Origin: Mytilus edulis
Taxonomy: Eukaryota; Mollusca; Bivalvia; Mytilida; Mytilidae
DNA length: 64,000 nucleotides
Reading direction: 5' to 3'
Assembly (NCBI RefSeq): GCF_963676685.1
Contig: NC_092353.1
Location: 12,673,734-12,737,733, forward strand
Positions 45,294 through 57,929 of the stretch are shown one piece after another (position 1 is the stretch's first letter; each line of letters opens with the position of its first letter). Made by a program: the position numbers and the translations under genes. The notes under the pieces were generated by a model that worked only from the letters and a program-made list of their open reading frames with translations, was not told the DNA's origin and made no database searches.

Positions 45294-47300
45294 GAAGTAA
45301 AGTTTTGTATACTTTAAATTTTGCGCATATTTAAAGTATATTGTTATTCATTGTTATTCCGAACGGTTTATGATTTATTTGTGTCCAATCCATTTTACTT
45401 TGAGTATATATAATAAGATTACACAAATTAATTTAAAAACATGGTTGAGGGTATAAAGTAGTTGCAGAGTCGTAAAAGTGGCATGTCATTTGTTAGCGAC
45501 TTCGAACTGTGAATGTTGGAAACAGGCCCCGTATTCACTAAAGATACGATACAAACATGTCGTATCGTAATTATTTATCGTAAATATACGACATGCATAC
45601 GATATGTCGTAATTTGTGTTCTCAAACGTTGTCGTAGTACTGTTGTAAGTTTCTCGCAGTTGCTAATGTCGTAAATCAACAGAACAATCATTTTACGTTA
45701 CAGAGGTCAGAAGAATTTTGTTCAGCAAGTGCCCGATTTGATATCAAATTTTAATTTTAATTCAAACACTTTCAATATGTGATGTCATATTAAATGCAAT
45801 CGAACGATCCGTGTTACACTTAACAATTCAAAATTTTTTATCAAAGTATTGAAATATAAGTATTCTAACTTTTCGATATTTTTTCAGTTTTAGAAAATTT
45901 CATCCAAATTAATACTTAAATTCTAAAATTCATTTCAAAACCTACTAGTTTAGTAGATGTTAAACCACACTTTGAAAATACTAACTTGACGAGCAGTTTT
46001 CATCATATCTCTTTTTAAAGGTTGAAATCTTCAATTTTACATTAAAGTGTAAAGAATAGAAAACAGACAAAAAGAGAAAATGTGTATCAATATCGCGTTT
46101 GAGGTACCTGCATGTAAAGTGAGAAACGGAATAAAACAGAAAGACCATGAATAAACAAAACAAAATAAAAACAAAACAAAACAAAATAGAACCAAACGAA
46201 ATATGCCAAACCTTGAAACGAAAACGAAACAAAACAAAACGAAATATCATGAATCAATACAAAACAAAATGAACATTTCTAATCAATGTAGAAAATAAAA
46301 CCAGAGGCAGACGGGGATCAAAGCGGACAAAAAATTATTTAAACAGTTAATATGTCTGAAAAGCTGATACTGTATTTATAAAAAAAGAACACTTTGATTA
46401 TGATCCTTCTTCAGTAATAACAAAACGAACAAAACGAATTGAATCATTTTAAATTGAAAAAAAAGATTTGAAAAGATTCTTTCCGACGGGATATCGATGA
46501 TTTTTTTTGTTCCTATAAGCCATTGTCGTATGTGTAAAATAATTTAAAAATATTTGTATATTTGGACAGCATTATACGAAAACAAAACGATCACTTTACA
46601 GAAAATGGAAAAAAGTTGAAACAAATGAACTTATCATATAAGACATCGAAAAGAGGAGACTTCCCGTTAGTTTTGGTATACAGTTCTCATGGCACAATAT
46701 GTATTTAGGGACGGACCTCGATCATAGGTTCCCGGTGGACGTTTATTGTATCGGGTCTCTGTCTCAATAACAGTTACCCATCAACACTTTTCATACATTT
46801 GTGATAAATTTGCTGCTTTGGTGCAGTCTCATTGACGTAAAATTTTGTACATGCCTGAAATATTTGACACTGGAAATTTAGCAACCAATAACCAATCAAT
46901 CATTTATTCATATCGAATAGAGGATATATAGTTCACATTGTGTGTGTAAAAGGCTCGACAATTGAGTATACATTTGTGTAATAAATGATATATTGTAAAC
47001 TATTAAATCTTCCAAAACCAAAAACAAATTTTTTAAATAAAACATTTACATATTCAAGTTCTCAAATATGGAACAGTTTTCCAAATGAAAAAAAATGAGT
47101 AATACACTTGTATCTTTTAAAACAAAATGTTACAAGTTTTCCATCAATTGTGCAAATTAATATGCTTTTTCATTATTATTTAAATACAATTGTATATTGT
47201 GTATAATATAATTTTATAATACTCTATGTACTTATAAATATGTTATTATTATTTTGAGGACTCTCAGGAAGATTAGTTTAAACTAATGGGATCATCCTCT
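45294..47300. other. Intergenic region after the duplication
   Basis: No gene supported. Contains a small palindromic 'cgtatcgta / tacgacat' cluster near 45540-45640 after cccgtattcactaaagatacg, recognisable as a short mussel repeat, and an (aaaac)n-like tract at about 46150-46275. Open frames on the minus strand over that tract are low-complexity artefacts. Confidence 0.5.
46150..46275. repeat. Degenerate (AAAAC)n simple repeat
   Basis: Runs of aaaacaaaacaaaata and acgaaacaaaacaaaacgaaat. Phe-rich and Cys-rich open frames on the minus strand come from this tract and are not genes. Confidence 0.7.
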
Positions 47301-47305
47301 TGAAA

Positions 47306-47310
47306 TAAAG

Positions 47311-47342
<32 letters not shown>
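47306..47342. repeat. (ATTT)n microsatellite
   Basis: About seven tandem attt units. On the minus strand it reads repeated AATAAA and lies roughly 200 bp after the stop codon of the 47534-48592 exon, so it may also serve as that gene's polyadenylation signal. Confidence 0.55.
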
Positions 47343-47343
<1 letters not shown>

Positions 47344-47533
47344 TATGTACGCATGGTATAACAAATTCGGAATGATTAGATGTGAAGTCTCTAAATAAAA
47401 TTGACAATTCAATGTTTTTCCTAATTAATTAAATTGATTGATTTTGGGTTTTTTTGTCTAGCGAAATCTTCGACTTAATTTTATATTACTGTAATAAGGA
47501 GAAGATATTTATACGGTAACACTGAACACAACT

Positions 47534-48592
47534 TTAGCCAAAATTATACATGTTTTCTTGAATTTCATTTAACGAAGTAACGGGTTTTCTGCTCAAGTAG
47601 CCCGATTTTCCTAACGCTGGTGAACCATGACTTTTTACACTCTGTTCATTGTTAATGGAATGTCTACTTGCTTCCAATAAAACCTTCCGCGGTTTTGATG
47701 GAAAAGTATTTGTTGTAGTTTTTGGTGCATTAATATCTGGGAGTTTCATTTCCTTTCGCTCGAAATGTTCGTAAATTGATTCATCAATGAGCGGACTATA
47801 TCCTGTCGGAAGTCGAATATCGCTAATTGGTTCACGTTTGAGGGGAGATTTTCGTGGCGTAGGTTGGGGTGACGGTTGAAATACACTCTCTTCGTCAGCA
47901 TCCAATGATTCCACTGGATTTGGAGACGGTTGTTGCGGGAGAGATTCTCCCCTACTTTCTATTGTTGTGTGTGGAGTTATATTTACAGTTGTGCAAGATC
48001 GTGAAATTATTGTTAGCTGAGGCGAGTTGGAGTTATTGGTTGATATTGGATTGGATGAAAAAGCTGAATGTTCCCGGGTTCCACGTCTACTATTTAAATC
48101 CCATCCGTCATGTATAGAACGCTCTCCAGGTGTGGAATATGACCTTGGCACTTGTAATGGTTCATCCAACATTTCCCCTTTTCGTCGATATTTGTGAAAT
48201 ATTTCAGGAACCGGCTGGGAACACAAGGACCTCAGCCATTTTGAATTTGAATATGCAGCTAATCTGTTTTGAAAAGCTTGATCAACGTAATAGTAATCAA
48301 AATTCTTTCTTCTAGCGAGATTATCTGATCTCATATTCCTATTTGTATTTAATCGAAATCCATGTGGACCTCTATGTGGCTGACCTTTTGGAAAACTCTT
48401 GACTTTACTAAAATCTAGAGACACAAAAGTCAAACTCTCAGGTATTTTCTGTCGAAGAGGTCGATGTGAGTTCAAAGGAGTAGACACAGGACATCGTAGA
48501 AAAGGACCCGGTTCCGGTGAAGCACGTAAACAATTTTCGATTCTACTTCTGTCTGGGAAGTAACCGTTCTTCTTGTTTGTTGTCATCACCAT
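47534..48592 (-). CDS. Unrecognised Pro/Ser-rich protein, 352 aa, single large exon
   Basis: The longest open frame in the window by far. The ATG (48592-48590) directly follows ttctttttatag on the minus strand, a good splice acceptor, so this is probably the last exon of a gene whose 5' exon(s), coding or not, lie at higher coordinates. The product is hydrophilic, basic and rich in Pro, Ser and Arg, with no signal peptide or membrane segment. It is largely disordered in appearance, with a better-ordered patch around residues 95-140 (N-F-D-Y-Y-Y-V-D-Q-A-F, S-K-W-L-R-S-L). P-x-P-T-P-R-K-S-P-L-K and similar stretches look like kinase or SH3/WW targets. I do not recognise the family. Confidence 0.7.
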   Translation of the reverse strand: MVMTTNKKNGYFPDRSRIENCLRASPEPGPFLRCPVSTPLNSHRPLRQKIPESLTFVSLDFSKVKSFPKGQPHRGPHGFRLNTNRNMRSDNLARRKNFDYYYVDQAFQNRLAAYSNSKWLRSLCSQPVPEIFHKYRRKGEMLDEPLQVPRSYSTPGERSIHDGWDLNSRRGTREHSAFSSNPISTNNSNSPQLTIISRSCTTVNITPHTTIESRGESLPQQPSPNPVESLDADEESVFQPSPQPTPRKSPLKREPISDIRLPTGYSPLIDESIYEHFERKEMKLPDINAPKTTTNTFPSKPRKVLLEASRHSINNEQSVKSHGSPALGKSGYLSRKPVTSLNEIQENMYNFG

Positions 48593-48599
48593 CTATAAA

Positions 48600-50940
48600 A
48601 GAAAACAAAAGATAAAAACATTTTGGTAATGTGAAAACCAAGATATAGTAATATGTTGTATATAACCCAACTAAAGATATTCGGCTGTAAAATGCGTTTA
48701 TCCAGATATATTTACCTACCATTAAAATGACGGTAAAAAAACATCAAAGAAAACAAGCAACCAAACACTAAAACAATAAATGTGAATACTTTATGAAAAA
48801 GGGAAGATATTGATTGCATTAACCTACAATTATCAACAAAATTATTGAATTTTAAATAAAATGAAAATCTGAACCCGCTTTAACATAATGGTGAATATCA
48901 ACAAGTCAAAGAACAATAAACATGCAATCAAACAAATGGAATTATGTGAGCTTACTGTATAAATCAAATGATCTTTATATATATTGCTCAATGTCAAGTC
49001 AACCAAATATACTGGTATAATACAGTAAACAAGCAAATGCTATGTTTACAAATGCAGTTTTCAATTTTGGATTTCAACAGCTGATTATATTACAAGTTTT
49101 TACTACATGTACCTTCACACAATATGTACTATGTAAACACAAATATGAGGGATATAATATTCTCACCAATTACGTATGTCTTTCAATCACAAATACTAAA
49201 TACACAATGCAAAAGCATAAAAGTTCTTTTCTTGTAAATTAATTACTTACCAATGTGAGGTGTTTTACTTAGCTATATGAACACGTCACATGATTATGTT
49301 GCATAGTTTTGAACCCTGTCTGTTCACACAGACCAACTATTGAATCAGTTTAGTTGTAAAGCATATATGAGATGGAAGATAAAAATGTGTTTGGTTCTCA
49401 AAAGAATATCACTGATCAAGTGTAAATTATTAACAACAATTCGATATATAAATGATATAGGATCGTTGTTTAATTAACTACCATCAGATATTGTCTACTT
49501 TAGACACTTTAATTTTAATGGCACTAAAATCAATTCCACACGAGAATACAAACTTAAGGTTTAAAAAAATAATAAATAACAAAAACACGTACTTTATTAT
49601 TGGTAAAACAAGCATGTAGGTATAAGACTACTTTTGATGTTAAGTATTTATGCAAGTGTGACAGATCGTTTTTAAGACTCGTTATCCGTTATAATAAGCT
49701 TAAACAAGTTTTAATCCAATCTGGCTAACAGTTAATTAAGATTAACTTATTTCAACAACATACTCTTTAATCCTTTGTTAAACTTGGAGAAGTATTGCAT
49801 ACCATGTAACCAAATATGTGCCAAAATCTAAAGTATAAAAAGATGTCTGTATTGTAGCAAATTGTCATTGAAAAAACTTGCATATCATTTTATGTTTAAC
49901 GTATAATTTATATTAGATCGATGTCAGTTATGCAATAATTGAAATTGGATATTTAAATTTAGAATTATTCATTCTAAATTCACACTGCAGAGACAATACC
50001 ATTTTGTATTGTTAAACTATATACAGGCTAACAGTCGTGTCTTTTAGGGGATTTGGAGGGGGATAAAAATTGGCTGCCAAATAATTTATGATAAAAAAAA
50101 CTTATTGATGCAATATTATGTAAAGGGATTTTATAATTGTGACGATTCCTAAAACTTATGTATAAAAAAGGGAAAACAGTTCTCCTTTAAATTGAAAGTA
50201 CGTCGGTACGATGTGTACATAGATTTCAGAAGAATCACTTTACACAAGGTATCATATCAGTATGGCTCACTGTACATGTGCTAGAATGTCATATTTTAGG
50301 ACAACAAAACATATCTCTAATTTAATATACCGCAATATTTAATTTCAATTTTCTTTTTCATATTTTTTAAAGAGATTTATATTTTCACAGGACTTATTAA
50401 AAGCCTACTTTAAAAGTTTTAAATGCAACTTGACATTAAATGGATTATGTCACTGTCTACAATGCTGAAAATCATTTTTGTTCTATCAACAGAAGTTTTT
50501 GTTAGATTACTTACGAACTTTAAATGACACAATTAATTGACTTTTATTATGAAAACCACGTAATCATAACACATACAAGATATAAGTATTGGTATAAGTA
50601 AATTGAGATAGCAATCAAATGACATAACATCAAAAGGAATCAATATATAAAGATATGAAATGACAAAAAGACAGTTTTCGGTCTATATAATATGCCAAGT
50701 TCTTTATCGCTGAGGGATAAGAATACTAAATGAATGTCTATAAAAACCAAGCCCCAAAGAAAAAAGACATCGAATAGGCACATGATCAATTGACGGGAGA
50801 ATTAGTTACATTGCCACTTAAAACTCGTTCAGTGGTCACTGGAACAAAATAGAAGAAAGAACATTAATGAGTCTAGTAAAAGCAAACTATAAAAACAGAT
50901 ACATGTACATCTATAAAAGCGGTAAAACGCAATTGAAAGC
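48600..50940. other. AT-rich region upstream of the 352-aa exon
   Basis: Expected to hold the 5' exon(s) and promoter of the minus-strand gene, but I could not identify them. No repeat families recognised and no coding signatures on either strand. Confidence 0.4.
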
Positions 50941-50944
50941 ATCA

Positions 50945-51250
50945 TTAAAACAAGAATGTGTCCACAGTATGCGGATGTCCCACTCGAATTTTCATTTTCT
51001 ATATTCAGTGGACAGTGAAAGTTTGATGAAAATCTAATTTGGCATTCAAAAGAAATATCATAAGGAACATGTGTACTAGTATTCAGTTTGAAGTCGATTG
51101 GACTTCAACTTCATCAAATATTTCCTTGATCAAAAACTTTAACCTGAAACGGGACAGACGGACGAACGGACGGTACAACGAATAGACGGACGCACAGACC
51201 AAAAAACATAATGACCCTTTGCTATCATAGGGGAGGGTGTATAAAAAAAA
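50945..51250 (+). mobile_element. Dispersed mussel repeat with 'gacggacg' tract
   Basis: Begins aaacaagaatgtgtcc, continues with attttctatattcagtggac, gattggacttcaacttcatcaaa and aaaaactttaacctgaa, then a gacggacgaacggacgg run and ccctttgctatcataggggaggg. I recognise this as a common mussel repeat of about 300 bp. Non-coding. Confidence 0.7.
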
Positions 51251-53660
51251 CATGGCTCTATAATACCGGTACTTGTAGGATAAATTTGTACACAAGGAAT
51301 CATCATACCTTTATACACTGGTAGAAACAGACAATGAAGTCACCTATCTGTATAGGAGTGGTAATAATAAATATCAAAGCCACCTAGCTGTATTAAACTG
51401 GTAAAATGAACAATATTAACATTATACCAGTAAAACATTATCGAATCGAAGACTTTTCGAAAGAAGTCGAGAAAAGACATTTTAAATTAGACACACCAGT
51501 AACAGTAACTTAACATTTTGCTGTAACAACTGCTGCTTTATATAAGTGATAGGAATTAACTTTACACTATTATATCAAAATGTCAATATTTTTATAATTT
51601 TGTTCCCGTTTGTACTGGATGTCATCGTTAGTTTAACCAGAGTATTGCCTGTGGAATAACCACGTAGACTTCACCTGTATGGCAGTATTTTCTTGTAATG
51701 ACGACATTGAATACAACAGAATGCCAAGCACTCCCCATGTAAATCGCCTAAGATTATTTTGTTATGTGTGTAGTCCGCAGATTGCATTTGCAAGGCTTGT
51801 TTTTGTGCCCATTTAAAACAACTTCTTTTTCAAATGATAACATAATATGATAGTTCAACCTTCAACTCACTTTTGAATCATATAATGCCACTATATACAT
51901 TTTTCTCAAAACACAATCTGTTAATCAATTATATGTAGCTAAATGTTATTACTACACTGTAAAGACCAATACGCCAACATCAAAGACATTAGTTTGGTTT
52001 CATGAATAAGTGATAGGAATGTTTGTACTCGTAACAGGGCGCAAAGTAAATACGTCTTTAAGATAGAAACCAATATGCCATGTGATGTTCTATTTTACTT
52101 CCTTTATTACGCTGTTTCTTTTTTAAAAATTTGATCAAAGGTCAAACAAAATTTCGTAAAAAAGCTGGTTATGTTTTCCTATACTGCCACAATAACGAGC
52201 ACACTATGCATTTGCTTTTATTTTTTCGACAAGTATTCATTATGTAAATTATCTGAACAGATATTAGAAGGAAAAAGAATCTGTGACGGTCATTGCTTAA
52301 TTGTGTATTTTTAAAATTTAACTTCCGTCGCAAGAGCCGATAAGCCATCAGAATATACATGATGCTGCTTCATTACTTCAGTTTCGACCAAATTTCCATA
52401 ATTGCCTTTTCGTGCTTAACTTCAAACATGGCTGAGAGGATTTTAGCATATGTGTACATAACGGACCAGTATGAATTTGCTTTGCTGTGTCCAATAAGAA
52501 CACAAGTAAACATACATGTATGTACTTCCTTGCGTTCGTACTACTAAAACAATGAATGGATGAGTACATAGAAACATAATTTGATATTTCAGTTTGAGTA
52601 TGTAGTATAAGATACTTTTTTTCATAATAGTCATTGTCTTATGAAACTTACCCCTCCGTCACGATAGTACATCCCCATGGTTTACGTCCAAATGTAAAAT
52701 AAAACCATCTAAATATTATTTGTCAATTTAAATATAACTTAATTATATCAGATGTTAATCACCAACCTTTTTATCCTTGGTAGAACGATAAAACCGTTAA
52801 ATGTCCTCGCGTATCCATATCCTGTCGAAACTGATCCGTGTAATTATCATTTTAAATGTAACTTTTGTCAACTCAAAAAATCAGATAGGTATTAAATCTT
52901 TACTATGTAAATAAATAGTTATATTTCTACCTTCATACAAATCTATGCCATTGTATGGTTTATAATTAACTGGGTGTATTGGCCAGAGATTGACGAACTG
53001 TTTGGATTATTTCCATTCCCACTTCACATATTGAGCGATAACCGTATTAATCCACAATAATCTAGATCTGGTTTATCTATAGTCACATGACAGTTAAAAG
53101 AAGTCAATTGGGAGTTAAATATTTATGCATTTATTGATTGCAGATTATTTTTTTAAAACCTAATCTAGGCAATGACTAAATTTATATTTTTAAACGTCTA
53201 ATGTCGAAAACCAATTATTTCAATTTAATTAGTCAACCGATTTTATCATCAGTTAAATTTTAATTGTTAAATTGAACACAATTTTCAAAATTTATACGAA
53301 AAGAAAGAAAGTGACCATTACTTTAATTTTGAATGAAGCTTGTTCGGGATGTAAAAATACATAGCCACGTGAGCGAAAAAGTAAGTCGACCCTCTATTGC
53401 AGGACCTATCTATTGCGAATATTCTCATCCTAAACACGGTATATTTGCCACTGGATGTAAATCATACAATGATCGATCTGATCAAAAGTATGACATTACA
53501 TCCAGTGTATGCTCATTGTAAAGAACCGCTTAAACTGCATACATTTTTGATGAGGTGATATGTTACAATGCAAAATCCATGGCTCAATCATGCATACACT
53601 CTTTTTCAGGTGGAAGTCAAATTCCCTACTTTCTTTAAGGTAAACCCAATTAGTCAAATA
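51251..53660. other. Intergenic, no gene seen
   Basis: AT-rich unique-looking sequence. Several 60-70-codon open frames on both strands overlap one another and have no domain features or splice context. Confidence 0.5.
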
Positions 53661-53689
53661 TATCTTTGAACTTTCTTATTATTTTCTCT

Positions 53690-54115
53690 CTTTTCACCAA
53701 GAACACTACCCACATTGGTAAATTGTCTCATACCTTACCTAAGATACTACCAAATAACAGAAAAATAATATCTCCTACCATACCCAAAACACTACCAAAT
53801 AACGGACAAATATCTCCTACCTCGGCTAACACACTACCAAAACAGCAAATTGTCTCCTGCTTCACACAAGACATAACAAAAACGGAAAATTATCTCCAGT
53901 CTTACCGAAGTCAAGTACCAACAACGGAAAAAGGTCTCCTGCTTTACCTTAGACACTACCCGAAACGGAAAGATATATCCTACCTTGCAAATTGCCTTTA
54001 AAAAATCTTTAAAAAAACGGAAAATTGCCATTATTCTACCTTACCTAAAACACTAACAACAACGGAAAATGGCCATCTGCCTTACCTTAGATACTAACAA
54101 CGATGGAAAATTATC
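53690..54115 (+). repeat. Degenerate minisatellite, ~42-45-bp unit
   Basis: About ten diverged copies built on actaccaaataacggaaaa...tctcctaccttacc. A 111-codon open frame across it (53666-54001) is a by-product of the repeat and not a credible gene. Confidence 0.75.
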
Positions 54116-54339
54116 TTCAGCCTTATTGATTGATTGATTGAATCTCCTTATTACCTCCATTATACTCATTATCAAATATGCGAAGAGGAATGATATGTCG
54201 ACGTACTCATTTTGTGCTACGCAATATTTATCATTTAACTTTAAAAAAAACCAACATAGGTGTGCTCTACTCTACAACTTGATTGTCTCGTCATAATTTT
54301 ATTGGTTCTTACTAACACGTCCAACCCCCATTCAGCAAT

Positions 54340-55400
54340 CAGTAGAACGGCTGTTCATCGACAGCATACTACGGTAACCCCTGAAATAAAGGTTCACGGA
54401 AAGCATGCTACAGCAACCATTGCTATCAAGGCCTATGAACAACACCCTACGCCAATTTTTGAATTGTTTAAAGCACATGAACAGTAACATACTGCAACCA
54501 TAGAAATTAAAAAAAGGCATATAGACGACACACTATGTCAACCATTGGAAGGAAAGGTCATGGACTGCACCTTACGTCTATCACTTGGATAAAGATTCAT
54601 GAACAACAGACTATAGTGACCATGAAATGATGGTTTCTGAACAGCCCCTTACAACAAAAACTGGGATAAAGGTTCATTGATAGCCACAAACGGCAACCGC
54701 TCGAATAAAGGTTCATAGACAGCACACTGTGGCATCCACTGGGACAAAATTTCATGGGCAGCACCCTACAACAAAATGCGGGAAAAGATTAATGGACAGC
54801 GTCTTACGGCAACCACTTTAGATAACGTTTCATAGACCTCTCCCTGTGGCACCCGACGGGATAAAGGTTCATGGAAAGCAACTAGCAGCAACCACATGGA
54901 TAACGGTTCATGGACAGCACCCTACGGCAACAAAAGAAATGAAGGTTCATACGCTACTGCAACCATTGGGAAGGATGTTAATCGACAGCACACTACAGTA
55001 AGCACTGGGATAATGGTTAATAGACCATGTCCTACGTATAATACCACTGGAATAAAATATTCATGTACAACACAAAACGGTAAAGATGAAATGAATGTTC
55101 ATGAACAGCACCCTTCATCAACCACTGGGATAAAGTTTCATGGACAGAACCATACAGCAAACGCTGTTATAAAGGTTAACGAGAGGATCATGCGATACAA
55201 ACTGGGATGAAGATTCAAAGAAAGCTCCTTACGTCAACAACTGCGATAAAGGTTCGTAGAAAGCACCTTAGGGCACCTACGCTTGAATAAAGGTTAACGG
55301 AGAACATCTTACGGCACCCAATAGGATAATGTTTCATATACATCACTGTGATAAAGATTCATGCACATCACCCTATTGCAACCACTGGGATGAACAAAAC
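54340..55400 (+). repeat. Degenerate minisatellite, ~39-40-bp unit
   Basis: More than twenty diverged copies built on cagcaccctacggcaaccactgggataaaggttcatgga. Units differ by substitutions and small indels. Open frames of 75-104 codons (54260-54487, 54896-55210) reflect the repeat. It lies only about 230 bp after the first minisatellite, which has a different unit. Confidence 0.8.
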
Positions 55401-57900
55401 CATGCAACCCCCATTTGGATGATTGTTCATGGAACAATTAAGAAAAAGGTTGCTGGTATATAGGACAGGCTTCCCATTGACTGCATGAACGCAGTCATGT
55501 ATGGTACGGATGATACCGGCTAAACGAAACTTTTTTTCAATACTCCTCTTACTTAAATGTTACCAATTACTGCATAACTGTTTGAATGTAGATTAACATA
55601 CCAGAAAAAATACACTGTATCTGTGAGAATTAACAATGTTGGCATACTCCTTCATTGCCGTCATGCAATTCATGAAACAAACTTAAATTTTTATTATTTA
55701 ATTAATTTATATTAAATTTCTTACATAAAATAGGTTGATCTGTATCATCAGCTGCTTTTTATTTTCATGTGATAATTAAGTGGTCTTTAAAAGTAACTAG
55801 ATACCAAGTTTCGATCCGAAGACGCAATGATCAAGTTGTGTCTGTTTCTTTTATTTATAAAGTATTTTAAAAACAAAACAAAAAATAGCTAAACACATTT
55901 AAGAAGTAAAGTATTTAACATTTGATTTCTAAAATAATTAGTTTAATTAAAGCTTGATAATTGATTTGTTTAGTAATTTTTGGAATGTGTCAATATTTAC
56001 TTTATCAGACTGGTCCTTGAATTCACAATATATTTTTATCGGGCAAGCTTTACGCCAATACTATGATGTATTTCCTTTTTCTCATAACGCAAAAGTCATG
56101 AGTAAACTAATAAAGAAAACAACAATTTCCCGTTTATAACTGAAGAACCTATGGTTACACTGCAATGAACTGTACAAATGGAGATAATATTTCAAAGCCT
56201 CGTATAGGGAGAGTGCCAAGCTCTCTGCAACTTTAACAATTGTGTAAGAACCTCAGAGGTCCTAGGTGGACTTTCGGTAACGCAAAAAATCAATACGTAT
56301 TACAAACATGTTTTCCTAATCTGTCTTCTTTTTTTTTAACTCCTGAACAAATAGGCGTATATACTTCGTTCTACACTGCTACTAGGGCTAATAATTGTTT
56401 ACAATCGGTCGAAACGCAAAAAACTTTTCTTGTCGGAAAAATCAGAGTTGATTTGATTGCCCCATGATGATGTAAATTGTGTGTTTAAGGTTTCAATTGG
56501 ATTCGACGATTTTGCTGCATATATAAAATCTAAGATAAATGCCACAGCACATCAATTTGAAAACAATTATTTTAAATAACTAGAAACTGACTTTCTTTGA
56601 TAAACAGCTTGGAAAGATACATGCATTATGTGTAGATAAAGATTTGTTTCCCCTCAGAATAGTACTTAGTAATTATAAACCCATTATCAGTGTAATCCTC
56701 AAATGTCACACTTTTCTTGCTTGCTGTCAATTAAGCGCAAGGGCCGTATAAAGGTGATCTATAATTATTTAATATTAATGATAGTGTCAGGGGCGTCAGA
56801 AGAAGCTTTTCATAAATACAGTTTACCTCCGTACTTGATAAACGGATAAAAAGGCGATCGAACTTCAGATTTTCTATACTTTTTATAAACGGGAGATAAC
56901 TCAATTTGTTTTATTGGCCTAAAAGCAGTTCGAGTGAGAGAAATTTCTTTGATGTAAAGAAAACAAATTGTAACTGATGTTTTTTTTTTATTCCCCCAGT
57001 CCTACATTTTGTAGTAGCACGAACAAATATCTTTACACAACAATACTATTCCCTCTTTGAAAAAAATGTATTTGGTAAATTTGGTTAGATACACACATTA
57101 TACTAGACCGAGTTGCATTATGTTTACCACCAGTCTAGTCAGGTGTTTCAAGGGGTTTTGTAATAGGGCTCTATTTTGTCTCAATAACCAACCAGTGTGT
57201 TTCATTGACAATCATACCACATCTTCGTATTCTTATATTACTGATTTTAATTTCAAGTTATAGCTACGTTTGAGTTCGATTACTTTAGAAACAGGTCAGA
57301 AAAAATGTACTTTACGTGAAAACCACATATATGTTTCATATGATTTTGAAATTAGAAATGATTTTCAACAGACACGTATAACAACAATCTGTTATTACTT
57401 CTTTATAATTTTAAATTTGAAGTCGAAATAGCTGTTCATTTTTCTTGTCGTCACTCATTTAATCTGCAGTTACAGAATTTACCATTAATTTTATTCTAGT
57501 TTGTAAAATTTTGAACAGTTTAATATTATGTAACAGTTAAGCCTTCGGTTCAATCTAAATCACTCTTATTCCTGCTGGTGGCCGAGAGATCAAAATAAAC
57601 ATTCATATAAATAAGTTTTCACGTGCATATTCTCTTCTTTTTCTCTCAAATTTCGATTCAACAGGTCTAAAGTAAAGATTTATCTATGAACAACAATAAC
57701 TTTAATGGTAAAAATAAAAGATGGGTTTTCGGATAGCAGCCACTCTATCAGGTCATGATTAATATGTGCTCATATGAATGAGAATGACCCATGATGCTCT
57801 TTAGTTAGTAAAGTTTCGTTACTTTTGGTGTTTTATTTCACTTTTATTAGTTTATTTTTTCTTCAAAAAAAAAGAAAAACGGCAATTTACCGCATACATA
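55401..57900. other. Intergenic, no gene seen
   Basis: AT-rich. A fragment of family A (cattgacaatcataccacatcttcgtattc) lies at about 57200-57230. No coding evidence. Confidence 0.5.
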
Positions 57901-57929
57901 CCATTGTTACTTCAAGAAAGAGATAGTCA

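Noticed and set aside
45981-46250. Phe/Cys-rich open frames on the minus strand
   Set aside because: Reverse reading of the (aaaac)n simple repeat.
53666-54001. 111-codon open frame
   Set aside because: Lies within the 42-45-bp minisatellite; the peptide simply mirrors the DNA repeat.
54896-55210. 104-codon open frame with repeated G-Q-H/T-T-G-I-K motifs
   Set aside because: Product of the 39-40-bp minisatellite, whose unit length happens to permit reading through a few units; other units break the frame.
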